Assembly (NCBI GenBank): GCA_964058805.1
Contig: CAXKVV010000697.1
Location: forward strand, 1-32,090
Source of the DNA: Schoenoplectus triqueter
Lineage: Eukaryota; Streptophyta; Magnoliopsida; Poales; Cyperaceae
DNA length: 32,090 nt
Reading direction: 5' to 3'
Of this stretch, positions 1 through 9,266 are shown piece by piece. The notes beneath the pieces are model-generated. The model did not search any database. It was not told where the DNA came from and was given only the letters and a program-made list of their open reading frames with translations. Every line of letters begins with the position of its first letter. Positions within the stretch are counted from its first letter, which is position 1. A program made the position numbers and the translations under genes.

Positions 1-1929
1 GGATGTAAAAAATTTCTATTTAGAGTTTCTTAAGTGTTTGTTTTAGATTTTTTTTTAAATGGATTTTCATATGCAAAGATTGATTAATTTATTATTATTT
101 TAGATTTATCATAAAAAATATAAAATAGATACTTATGAAACTCCAAAAATAATAAATTTTAATATCTTATAAGATCTTGATATAAAAAATTTATTGAGAG
201 AAAAAAAATCAAAATTTAGAGATGATTATATATATATATTTAGTTAATATCATGGAAGAGTTCGATGCTCCTAGGAGCACCCTGAAATAGACAATTTTCT
301 TACATTAAACAAAGTTATTTTTAAAAATAATTTAAAAAATAACTAGGAAGCTCAAAAAATTATGAAATTTAATATCTCATAAAATTTTAATATAAATAAA
401 TTATTAAGAAATTTAGATAGACCATTTAAGCTGTCAGGATATGAAATTTCATACTAAATCAAAACTCGTTCTTTACTTTATAAACCACTATAACCTCACC
501 GTATATACTTTGTAAATCACTATAACCTCACCCTATATATATATACACACTCGGGCACGCCCCTCTTCCCCCCAAATATCTAATCCTTATGATGGGATAT
601 GATCCTAATTTTTCACTTCCACCTTTTATCTTTTCAAGAACATATTCCAAGAATTGAAGTACTAAATTAATGCTTTTTCGTTGACCCAATTAATATAATT
701 TTAAATAGAAAATTCCATGTCATTAATTTATCGACGCTTCGTATATAATATTTAATTATAGAGAATATATAAAGCATATAATTGTAATTAGCTTAGGAAA
801 TTCATATGATTTCATTTTTTTCAAGAAAAAAGATATTCATATCATATAAATCCACTATATATGCTACAGAGAACGTATCGGCCTATTTTTCAAGTTTTGA
901 ATATGGATAAGCCGACAGATTTCTTTTTATATTTAATTACGTATGTGAATAAGCCAACAATTTAAAAAAGTGCGAACTTATTCTGATACTATGGGTAAAG
1001 ATGGCATTTGAACGGTCGGTCAGGTCAGTTTAACTTCTGGATGAAATTGGATGGGATTAATTTATATATTATTTTTTTAAGATTTTTAATTAATTTTGAT
1101 TGAATTATAAATTATTTAATCTTGAATTAGATCAAATCGTATCAGATTTCGTAAAAAAAATTGAATCGAATCCAAACAAATCAGACGGTTTTTCGAATAG
1201 AATTGATTTCTGCCGCCTGTCTATGAGTATAGGTAAGACAAACCATTTGATTTTTGAGGAGATAGAGAACGTCACCATCACTTGAGGCATAATTGATGAC
1301 ACAATAATTGAAAGAGCTCAATAATTTAATTGATTCGAGAAAAGAAGGATGCATATATGTTTTAATTATATTCCTTCAAAGAAGAGCAATATAGCACCTC
1401 CCCTCACCATCATGCACAACTTGCAATTTGCAAGTTCTCTTGAGGACCTACTTACTAGGATGGCACTTTGCCATGCCATTTTTTTTTTTTATAATTTCAT
1501 GATTTATGATTTATTTAACCCAAAAATTAGAAAAAAAAAGTTAATTATTAAGGATCTTATATGGCAAGTTCATGCAGGCCATTATGATATGCATTGTATG
1601 TAAAGTAATACAGTAAAAAAGATAGAGACTAGATGACCAATTAATATTTTAAATGTGAGGATAAGAGGAGTGAAAGCTTGGCAATCCAGAAGCTTATTCG
1701 AGGAACTCATTTTAGTAGCCACTTATTATATTATATTATTATTGTTGATTATATAGAATTTTTGCATCGGGGATGGGCCTCGATCGGTGCTTTGTCTATA
1801 AAAAATTATGACTTAAGAAGCTACTAGCGAAGGATATTCTTTTTAATTAATCATCAAAAGAGTGCTTATCTATGATTATGTCATGAGTATATTTGTTCAG
1901 CCTCACTGCAAGCAAGTAGCATTAATTTT
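1..1929. other. AT-rich intergenic stretch
   Basis: No gene is recognised. The longest open frames, near 1,100-1,285 and 1,349-1,603, are of AT-rich composition with no recognisable domain and no splice context. Short stretches near 120-200 and 345-410 resemble each other and further ones near 8,925-9,190 and 31,490-31,600. They share an AT-rich core of the type AAATTTTAATATCTCATAA followed by a poly-A-rich run, so this is probably a dispersed, very degraded repeat. A short (TA)n run lies near 226-239. Confidence 0.5.
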
Positions 1930-2090
1930 ATTTCAAAGATATGTACATGTTACAAAAAAAAATTAGACATAGATACGGATAAATTTTTATATATAGGCAT
2001 AAAATTTCAAGTGAATCTCGCTATGATCAATTATTTTTTTCTGTCACAAATTAAACGAATGCATATGGTTCAAACATTCATATATATCTA
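1930..2090 (+). repeat. Segmental duplication copy A, first block
   Basis: This stretch matches 22,200-22,350 in the same orientation. Shared landmarks are TTTCAAAGATATGTACA, CATAGATACGGATAA, AAAATTTCAAGTGAA, and CTGTCACAAATTAAACGAAT followed by GCATATGGTT. Its partner lies upstream of block B in the same order as the longer A/B match (5,880-7,480 versus 23,395-25,412). The two blocks therefore look like parts of one older duplication, now broken by insertions. Confidence 0.7.
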
Positions 2091-2102
2091 AAGGGCAGTT
2101 GA

Positions 2103-2255
2103 TAATGGGTTATTTTGATAATTTTGACAATAAATTTTTAAATAAATATTAAAAAAAATAAAAATTAAAAACACCTTTATGGATATGTTCTTCTACTTAT
2201 AGATTGATGGTGGTTCAAATATCATGATTGTTTCATACTCTGATAGACCTTGAAA
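2103..2255 (+). repeat. Left arm of a palindromic MITE, interrupted
   Basis: This arm reads GATAATGGGTTATTTTGATA and continues to CTACTTATAGATTGATGG. It matches the arms of the complete palindromic MITE at 28,948-29,220. Its partner arm lies at about 3,425-3,552, so the MITE seems to have been split near its centre by about 1.2 kb of foreign DNA. Confidence 0.55.
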
Positions 2256-2261
2256 ACCCTA

Positions 2262-3425
2262 GGATGGTGGTATTAAAAGGTCAAAATAGTACAATAATGT
2301 AAAGAACTTAAAGTAGAAATATATAAACCGATTTGGAGCTTAATGTTCAAGTGTAATGGCAGCGGAATACAATTTAAATCAATTCAATTATCATAAGAAT
2401 ATAACAATCAAAGAAATATGAGAAAAATAAAAGTAAAGATAAAACAAAAACACAAGATGTAACGGAGTTCGGTTTTAACAATGCCAACGTCTCCGGGACC
2501 CTCAACCTCCAACAATTGAGGTTGAGTCGATATATTAAAAAGAGTTTTTTTCACTTGTAGAACTTGGTCTCTTATACAAAAATGGGTTGCCAAATCTATC
2601 GATAACACGAGTGACAACACACTAAAAAACATAAGTGACAACACACTCAAAACAAAAAGTGAGCACAACAGCTCAAGAAGATGTTTTCAAGAAGATCATG
2701 AAGGATCAAGTTGGAAAAATAGAGAGAAGCTAGATTGAGTTTGAACTAAGATTTGGTTAATTGAGTGTATCAATATCTTGAGTTATCTCTCTCTCTTGAA
2801 TATGACTAGTAAGCTGTCTGGAGTAGTGATTTTACTAGATGGATCAGATATATTTCTTGAGAGAGATAATCCTTTAAAAATAGATCTTTTGAAACAGCTA
2901 AAGAAACTATTTTTCGGCCTGAACCATTATAACGGTTTACGAATCGTTATAACAATTTAGAAAGAATATCCGTTGGATCAACTGAGCTGAATCGTTATAC
3001 GTTTCATGAATCGTTGTAATGATTACAGAATCGTTATACGTTTCATAAATCGTTGTAATGATTACTGAATCGTTACATAACGATACGCTCTGGTTTCTTT
3101 GAGAATGTTTCTGCCTTAGAATATTTTTCAGTATTGAGATGAACTGTTATAACGATTACTGAACCGTTATAACGATTCTCTGGGCTGAAATATTTTTCTT
3201 GTTGTTTAAGCTCAATTTATCTTGATCAATTCAACCCAGTTTGAGTCTAACTAAACCTAAGCCTAATGCAGTCTTGATTAAGCTCTTATATCCCAGCACT
3301 AGTATTGGTTCTTATGCACTAGTCCATTTGTATGTTAATCTCTGCACAAAACTCAAACAAGATAAATTATAAAATTCAAGATTGTTTTGCAAATCGACAA
3401 ATCAAAAAAGATGTTCAGTGTAACA
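2262..3425. mobile_element. Insertion inside the MITE, possible retroelement LTR
   Basis: About 1.16 kb separates the two arms of the split MITE. Read on the minus strand it starts TGTTACACTGAACATC and ends near CCCTAGGGTTTTCA, so it has the TG...CA ends of a plant LTR. I could not find a convincing 5-bp target duplication. The stretch GTAACGGAGTTCGG followed by a run on 'acgtctccgggacc' resembles sequence often met in plant retroelements, from memory only. No reverse transcriptase or integrase frame is visible. A solo LTR is the best guess; an unclassified insertion is also possible. Confidence 0.35.
2989..3090 (+). repeat. 39-bp tandem repeat of GAATCGTTAT type
   Basis: Two adjacent 39-bp units begin GAATCGTTATACGTTTCAT at 2,989 and 3,028 and differ at only a few bases; a third, partial unit starts at 3,067. 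Related GAATCGTTATAACG and GAACCGTTATAACG words also occur at about 2,925-2,955 and 3,140-3,180. The motif contains an imperfect inverted pair (CGTTATAACG). Function unknown. Confidence 0.7.
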
Positions 3426-3552
3426 TACTCCATCAAGGACCATCAAAATTTATACAATTTACAACAGTTATAATTTGATGATCTTTGATGAACTATCAAA
3501 CGATAATAAAATTACATGAAATTTAAATCACCAGCAATTTATAAGTAGAAGA
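3425..3552 (+). repeat. Right arm of the interrupted palindromic MITE
   Basis: CATCAAGGACCATCAAAATT, then ATGAAATTTAAATCACC and TATAAGTAGAAGAATATA, follow the right arm of the intact MITE at 28,948-29,220. The last ~60 bp of that arm are missing here, because the sequence runs directly into a (TA)n tract. Confidence 0.55.
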
Positions 3553-3573
3553 ATATATATATATATATATATA

Positions 3574-3976
3574 GAGTGATGCTATGGTGCTTCGCGAAGT
3601 AAAAAAAAATTTGTGCTTCACGTCTGTATCTCGAATTTAAAAGTTCAAACGACCGATCCAAACCGTTGAGCATCATCTTCATATTGAAATATCCTTGGAG
3701 ATCAAATTTTATATTTTTTTTTATTTTTTTTTATATTTTTTTAGATGGGTACAAAGTCGCTTGTTTTGGATGGTGCAGAAATCTTTAGATCAACAAACTT
3801 TGTACCCATCTAAAAAATATCAAAAAAATTCAAAAAAATATAAAATTTGATCTCCAAGGATATTTCAATATGAAGATGATGTTCAACGGTTTGGATCGGC
3901 CGTTTGAACTTTTAAATTCGAGATACGGACGCGAAGCACAAAAGATTTTTTGCTTTGCGAAGCACCATATCATTAC

Positions 3977-3977
<1 letters not shown>
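3574..3977. mobile_element. Foldback element 1 in a TA microsatellite
   Basis: An inverted repeat of about 180 bp per arm surrounds a spacer of about 40 bp. The left tip reads GCTATGGTGCTTCGCGAAG and the right tip TTTGCGAAGCACCATATC, its near complement. Inside, AGATGGGTACAAAGT pairs with ACTTTGTACCCATCT. Each tip also holds a small palindrome of its own (GCTTCGCGAAG). The element lies between (TA)n at 3,553-3,573 and (TA)n at 3,977-3,994. It has no coding capacity. This is the architecture of a foldback MITE; insertion into (TA)n recalls the rice Micron elements. Confidence 0.85.
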
Positions 3978-4016
<39 letters not shown>

Positions 4017-4017
4017 A

Positions 4018-4414
4018 AGTCCGACTACGATGCTTTGCAAAGCACAAGAGCGTTGTGTGTTTTACGCTCTATTTTCCATTTCAAGTCAGAAATGATCGAT
4101 CTGTACCATTCAATTTAATCTTCATATCAAAATCTATTAGGAAACCAAATTTTATATTTTTTAGAATTTTTTTGCTATTTTTTCTGGTGAGGAGAAAATG
4201 ACTCGATTTGAGAATTCTGATTCATCCAAAAATAATGATTTTCCTCCTATCCAAAAAAATAGCAAATAAATTTTGAAAAATATATAATTTAGTTTGCTAA
4301 TAGATTTTGATATGGAGATTAGATTGAACAGTTCAGATCGATCATTTCTGACTTGAAATGAAAAGTATAGCACAAAGCACACAACGCTCTTGTGCTTTGC
4401 AAAGCACCGTAGCC

Positions 4415-4418
<4 letters not shown>
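4018..4418. mobile_element. Foldback element 2 in a TA/GA microsatellite
   Basis: Left tip ACTACGATGCTTTGCAAAGC continues with ACAAGAGCGTTGTGTG. The right side is its complement and ends at GCTTTGCAAAGCACCGTAGC. Inside, ATTTCAAGTCAGAAATGATC recurs on the other strand near 4,340-4,360. The tip again is a small palindrome (TGCTTTGCAAAGCA). Open frames on both strands in the arms give near-identical peptides only because the arms are inverted copies. Flanks are (GA)n at 3,995-4,015 and (TA)n at 4,418-4,449. Confidence 0.85.
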
Positions 4419-4448
<30 letters not shown>

Positions 4449-4451
<3 letters not shown>

Positions 4452-4775
4452 CAGTTATGGTGCTACGCGTAGCACGGATGACCCATGTGCTATGACCGTT
4501 TCTCCGTCTTCAAAGTTTAAATTATAGATCCGACCGGTCAAAATATTTTTCATATGAAAATCTAGTTGGAGACCAATTTTTTGTATTTTTTTAGAATTTT
4601 TTTACTATTTTTTAAGATAGATAGAAAATCACTCCTTTTGAATGGCTCATAATAATTAAATTAAGTGATTTTCTAGCTATCTTAAAAAATATTAAAAAAA
4701 TTCTAAAAAATATAAAATTTGGTTCCCAACTAGATTTTCATATGAAAAATATTTTGACCGGTCGGATCGACTATT
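4449..4775. mobile_element. Foldback element 3, right end missing
   Basis: The left tip TTATGGTGCTACGCGTAGCAC contains the palindrome GTGCTACGCGTAGCAC. The inner arm GATCCGACCGGTCAAAATAT pairs with ATATTTTGACCGGTCGGATC at about 4,748-4,767. The right arm stops near 4,775 and changes directly into transposase coding sequence, so about 80-110 bp of the right tip is lost. An open frame starting at 4,742 runs across this junction and is therefore a chance fusion. Confidence 0.8.
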
Positions 4776-5545
4776 TGATCAAAATATTGTTAATCAATGT
4801 ATATCATGAAGGTCAAATCTTGAACACTTTATCCGGCGTGGATTACAACATTCATGTCGCATGCACATTTTTAGCCGATGAGACAATCAATCTTCATGAC
4901 TTGAAGATGAAGATCATGTTGGTTTGGAGCTACTCCCTAGCCAATTCAACATCAATATTAGTGCACGGATCAACACTACACCAGTAGGTTCGCGGTGATA
5001 AGGGGAGAACTTACGATGTCATACTACTGGATTGGAGTATCAACAACTACAATATTTACAACATAAATGAACTTATCGAGACGGTAATATTCTATACTTA
5101 TATTATTTTTTTATTTAACTTTAAAATTTAAGCAATAATTTATAATTTTTATTTAAAATAATAAGGAAAAAGGGATAAAATGAAATATGAAGTTGAATTA
5201 GCGATGACGAAAATTGGTAATTATTGGTGTCAGAAACCGCAATTGACCAGCATCTCATGCGACCACTTGCTTGTTGTTTGTTCATTCAGAAGGTTGGATT
5301 ACACTCAATACGTTATTCCATATTATACCATCCAGTATTACATTAATATAGGGTTTGGTCATTGGCGTAGTTATGGAAATAGACGAGATTGGTCAATATA
5401 CAACGGTCCGATCATTAGGCCAGATCCAACAAAAATAAATAAAGGAAGGAGAAGAAAGATACGTATTCCAATGGTTACGGATGAAATGGAGGGTCATATT
5501 AACAGGCTGCCAACTCGAGGTCAAGCTCGTTCCAGCAGAGCATGA
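4776..5545 (+). pseudogene. Mutator-like transposase remnant A
   Basis: The first part (4,790-4,987) reads as VYHEGQILNTLSGVDYN..., resembling the N-terminal region of plant MuDR-type transposases; it ends at a TAG at 4,985. In the same frame, from 4,991, follows RGDKGRTYDVILLDW..., which belongs near the C-terminal end. The DDE catalytic core is therefore absent, deleted between these two points. A likely intron runs from GT at 5,084 to AG at about 5,172. The last exon (to the stop at 5,545) carries a SWIM-type zinc motif, WCQKPQLTSISCDH, followed by FRRLDYTQYV and NRRDWSIYNGP. The first Cys of the zinc motif is Tyr here (NYWC), whereas copy B keeps NCWC. It is non-functional. The family assignment rests on recognised wording, not on a search. 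Confidence 0.75.
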
Positions 5546-5870
5546 TTTAGATCACCAGCGTGTTTATATTTTTTTATTGTTATATTTATCAGAACAATTG
5601 GATTTTAATTGTTGTTGTAATATTTCAATTTGTTTGACACTATTTTAGAACAATGTATTACTCGTGTTTATATTTGACTTTACAAAACTTTATTTTAATT
5701 CTTGTTGTAATATTTTAGATTAATCTACTGACTGTCGTGTTTTGTTTTTAATATAACGCACAAACGTAAAAAAAAAATAGGGACCGAGTTTCAAACTCGG
5801 TACAGCCTATATGGACTAAATTTTGGGCCTCTCTTATCATTTTCCTTTATTTTTTTATTTACTAAAAAAA
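5546..5870 (+). mobile_element. 3' tail of Mutator-like copy A, with palindrome
   Basis: An AT-rich tail follows the transposase remnant and matches, inverted, the sequence at about 29,290-29,657. It contains a near-perfect palindrome, GACCGAGTTTCAAACTCGGT, at 5,782-5,801. The outer limit is where similarity to copy B fades. No terminal inverted repeat or target duplication could be fixed. Confidence 0.6.
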
Positions 5871-5879
5871 ATCTGTTAT

Positions 5880-7480
5880 ACGTGAATCATATTAAATTGT
5901 TCGGATCGTATGGATCACCAGTTCAAAATTAAAATTTAAGTGTGGCAACAACCAATCAATTATATACATAGTATTTTAGCCTACTATATATCTCTTCATA
6001 TTTTCTAAACTTGTAGATGCTGTTAAGGAACAGGTATACGTACTAAATTTATACAGGATGATGTACAATTCTATGCCACAGACAAACCGGTAATTATAAT
6101 CATATGCATGCAACGCAAACAAGAAAATTGGAATATGATCTATAGAGTACCTCTAAAGAGATTTTATATGCTACCTAGAGAAGGTTAATTAAACAAGGGA
6201 AGATTCATTTTTGTTGCTTAGTGTGTTGGATTAGCAACAAGCACAATCGCCAATTAAAGGTATAAAGAGGGAATAACATGCCCAATCCCACTTACATATA
6301 GTTGCATATGAGGCAGAACACAATATAGACTTTTAACATTAAATACATATTTGGAGGTTCCCTGGCCCCTGATGACATGTGCAAAATAAAAGTTAGAAAG
6401 AAATGTAATTCCAATTTATTGTGCTTGGCAAATCGGGTACAGGTGGCTATGTTTATATGTTTAATAATATAGGAAATGGAGATTCTTAATTCATGGCATT
6501 TTGCAATTATGTTCTTGTTAATAACGAAAAAAAATTGTGTAAGTCTACATGTGGGTAACATAATCAGTTTATTTAATGTAGTTCTAACTTCTAAGGGATC
6601 AAGATATGCAAAGCAACATGGTTCTGTTCAATATATTTCATTGGGAAAAATACCATACAGATAATATATAAGAATATGTGCTGATGAAAGATCGATCGGA
6701 TTCATCTTCATCTAAAAGGAAAAAAAAGATTTGAATGAATTTATGTTGAAGCCGATGTATGTGGCGATTCTGCTCTGAGTATATTCTTCAGAGTTTATTT
6801 TTATTTACTCATGACATGCAATCAATTAACAATCACCCGTGACTGAAAACTTTTAAAAAAAATAAGCTTCTATTTGTGTGCTTTTTCAGAAAAAATAAAT
6901 AAAAATATGCTAATAAATTAAAAAATATAATTGTGAAATTATATACCAGCTTGAAATTTTATTTCCATCCTATTTAGTATCCTAGTTTCGCCCGTGTTTG
7001 TCGCTATATCATAGAACTCTTCATGCAAATCGTTTTTATAATCTATTTTCCTTTATTTTTTTGGTAAAAAAATGGGGATTGTGCCTCCATTACCACAACT
7101 TGTGGATTATGCATCTTTTTTCAACTATTTCAAAATATTTTATTGCAATTATGTAATTAATTACCAACGCATTAGGAGACATTGCAAAAAAAAATGCAGT
7201 ATAATTTGGAAGGCAGGCCTATAGAGTAATCCATATTTGGGTTTTAGAGGTATCTGTAAATTAATTTGGCAACTTTTGGAAGTTTTTATATCCAATGCAA
7301 CGTTGAGCATTCCATGTACCAATTAGAGGAGGTTATAGTGGGGTGTTTGGTAAATGTGGCGAACCAAAACTTGTTAACGTGTTGGTGTACAGGTGGTGCC
7401 TTGTGCCTATATGAATGTTGACTAATGGCGTTTCTATTTGGAACTTGGTTGATATATCATATTGCAATAAAGATTTGGTA
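5880..7480 (+). repeat. Segmental duplication copy A, main block
   Basis: This block matches 23,395-25,412 in the same orientation. Shared landmarks include AAATTTAAGTGTGGCA, AGGGAAGATTCATTTTTGTT, CACTTACATATAGTTGCATA, GACATTGCAAAA and GTGGGGTGTTTGGTAAATGT. The B copy carries a possible solo LTR and a small Harbinger-type MITE that are absent here, so A shows the empty sites. From about 5,970 to 6,185 there is no counterpart in B. Open frames here are short and not conserved between the copies, so I see no gene. Confidence 0.85.
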
Positions 7481-9263
7481 TTAACAAATTATATAAATCC
7501 AGAAAACGTCAGATTGAGTTGAGATTAATAAATTAATTAAATGTACGAGGCAAACCATGTAATAAAAATTTGTACCATTATTGATCCATGATAAGTACCT
7601 TTATATAAATTGATATCTGAATGATAATTTTGTGAACAGAAAAGGACACTTCCAAATGATTTTGGGGGCAAACGAGATAATACAAGTTGTTATGTTTCAA
7701 TTTTATGTCTAAATAGAGAAGACAGAGGACAAAGAAAGGAAAGCGGTTACATCTTGTTCCTTCAAACAAACAAGTGTGCGTTGTTCATCAAAACTAGTGG
7801 GATGGAGATAAGCTTGGTTTTGGGCTGGGCACTAGTACATGGGATGCTCGCCACTACTGCTGGTATACTGATATGTTTTAAAACATAGTATCTGGAACCA
7901 TGCCTTCTATATCATTGTGATTTTTTTTTATTGATATAGTCATGGCCTCTTCTTTTTCTTGATATAGTCATGACCTTTTCTTGATATATTTGTAATTTCT
8001 CCATTCTTTTATTTCAATTCAAGTTTCTATTTTTAAAAATACTATACAGTAATTTGGTAAGAGAATCCTCCTCTTTTGTAGATAATTCTCTACTCTCAAT
8101 TTCTTGAATTTTACTCCAATGAGGAAGAGTCACTTAACAACTGTCTTTTTTGCCTCTTGACAATCATGAAAAATAATGGTTTAAGTTTGAAAGTCAAGCT
8201 ATATTTCATTAAAGTACCTTCTTCACAATATATGATCAGATTGTGTGAGTATTTTCACCTGATATTAAGTCATTAAAATTTTCAGTTAATGATTCGAAAT
8301 TTACCAAAATTTTAATGCACCGTAAAATATACTTAAATATATGAAAGTTAGCTGTTAATTAATTATGTATAGTTGTCCAGTAAAATATTTACAAATATTT
8401 TTCATATCAAAACGATTGATATATGATGACTAATTTTTTTGCTTTAGCAAATTTTGTTCAATCACTTGACATTTCAATAATTTCCGTAATTAGCATGCAC
8501 GTAATTTAGGCCTTTAGGTTATGCTTGTATAGTATAAATATTTTATATTTATTTTTATTGAAATTTTCTGTTTTTAGGAAGACTCTGGAGTTAATTTTGT
8601 TATTGAGATTTGGCCATTTCCCTTCTACAGGAAACTGTCTCCGTGATCTCACTTAATTGTTCTTCACAAGTACTAAATTCCTAACATCTTTGTTCTGCCA
8701 AAATTTTGTTTTTTTGTGTGTGCATGCATTAGAATGTACTATTTTAGCAAGCAAAATATGACATATTGTCTACTACCAACTAGGATGAATATACGTATAT
8801 GCATTAGTTAATTTGGTATGATCTGTTTTCTTTGTGTGAGTGATGATAACTGGTTCCATTATCGTTTCTTAACACAGTTATGGAAAATAATTAAAAAAAA
8901 GTTCCAATAGAGGTTTTCTATGAGTTTAATTTAAAAAATATATTAAAATATTTAAAATTTTAATTTATATAGGTTAATATTTTTTATAACAAAATCTTAC
9001 TAGGCATAAAACTTTCTGTTTGTCTTATTACATATAAAATTTTCTATTTCTCTAAAATATTAATAAAATAATCATTATTTATATATGAAAGTAGATCATC
9101 TTTAAAAAAAATCAAAATAAAAACATAAAATTTTAAAAAATAAAATATTTCGCATCCCATAAAATTTTGATATAATTAATTTATTAAGCAGCATAAATTG
9201 AAATTAAAGATGATTTGATCTCTTTTAAGTTAAGCTCAAGGAAGACCTGAGCTGAAACTAACG
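7481..9263. other. AT-rich intergenic stretch
   Basis: No gene, RNA or clear transposon end is recognised. A short direct repeat of TTGATATAGTCATG occurs near 7,935-7,975. The part at about 8,925-9,190 resembles the degraded AT-rich repeat also seen near 120-410 and 31,490-31,600. Confidence 0.5.
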
Positions 9264-9266
9264 CTA

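Noticed and set aside
3950..4382. Two similar peptides (containing FQVRNDRS) on opposite strands
   Set aside because: They arise because the two arms of foldback element 2 are inverted copies; neither has other coding support.
4742..4987. 81-residue open frame as a gene
   Set aside because: It begins in the right arm of a foldback element and continues into a transposase fragment; the catalytic core is missing and a stop follows.
6292..6664. Overlapping open frames on both strands in duplication copy A
   Set aside because: Copy B at about 24,100-24,560 does not keep these frames, so there is no sign of coding constraint.
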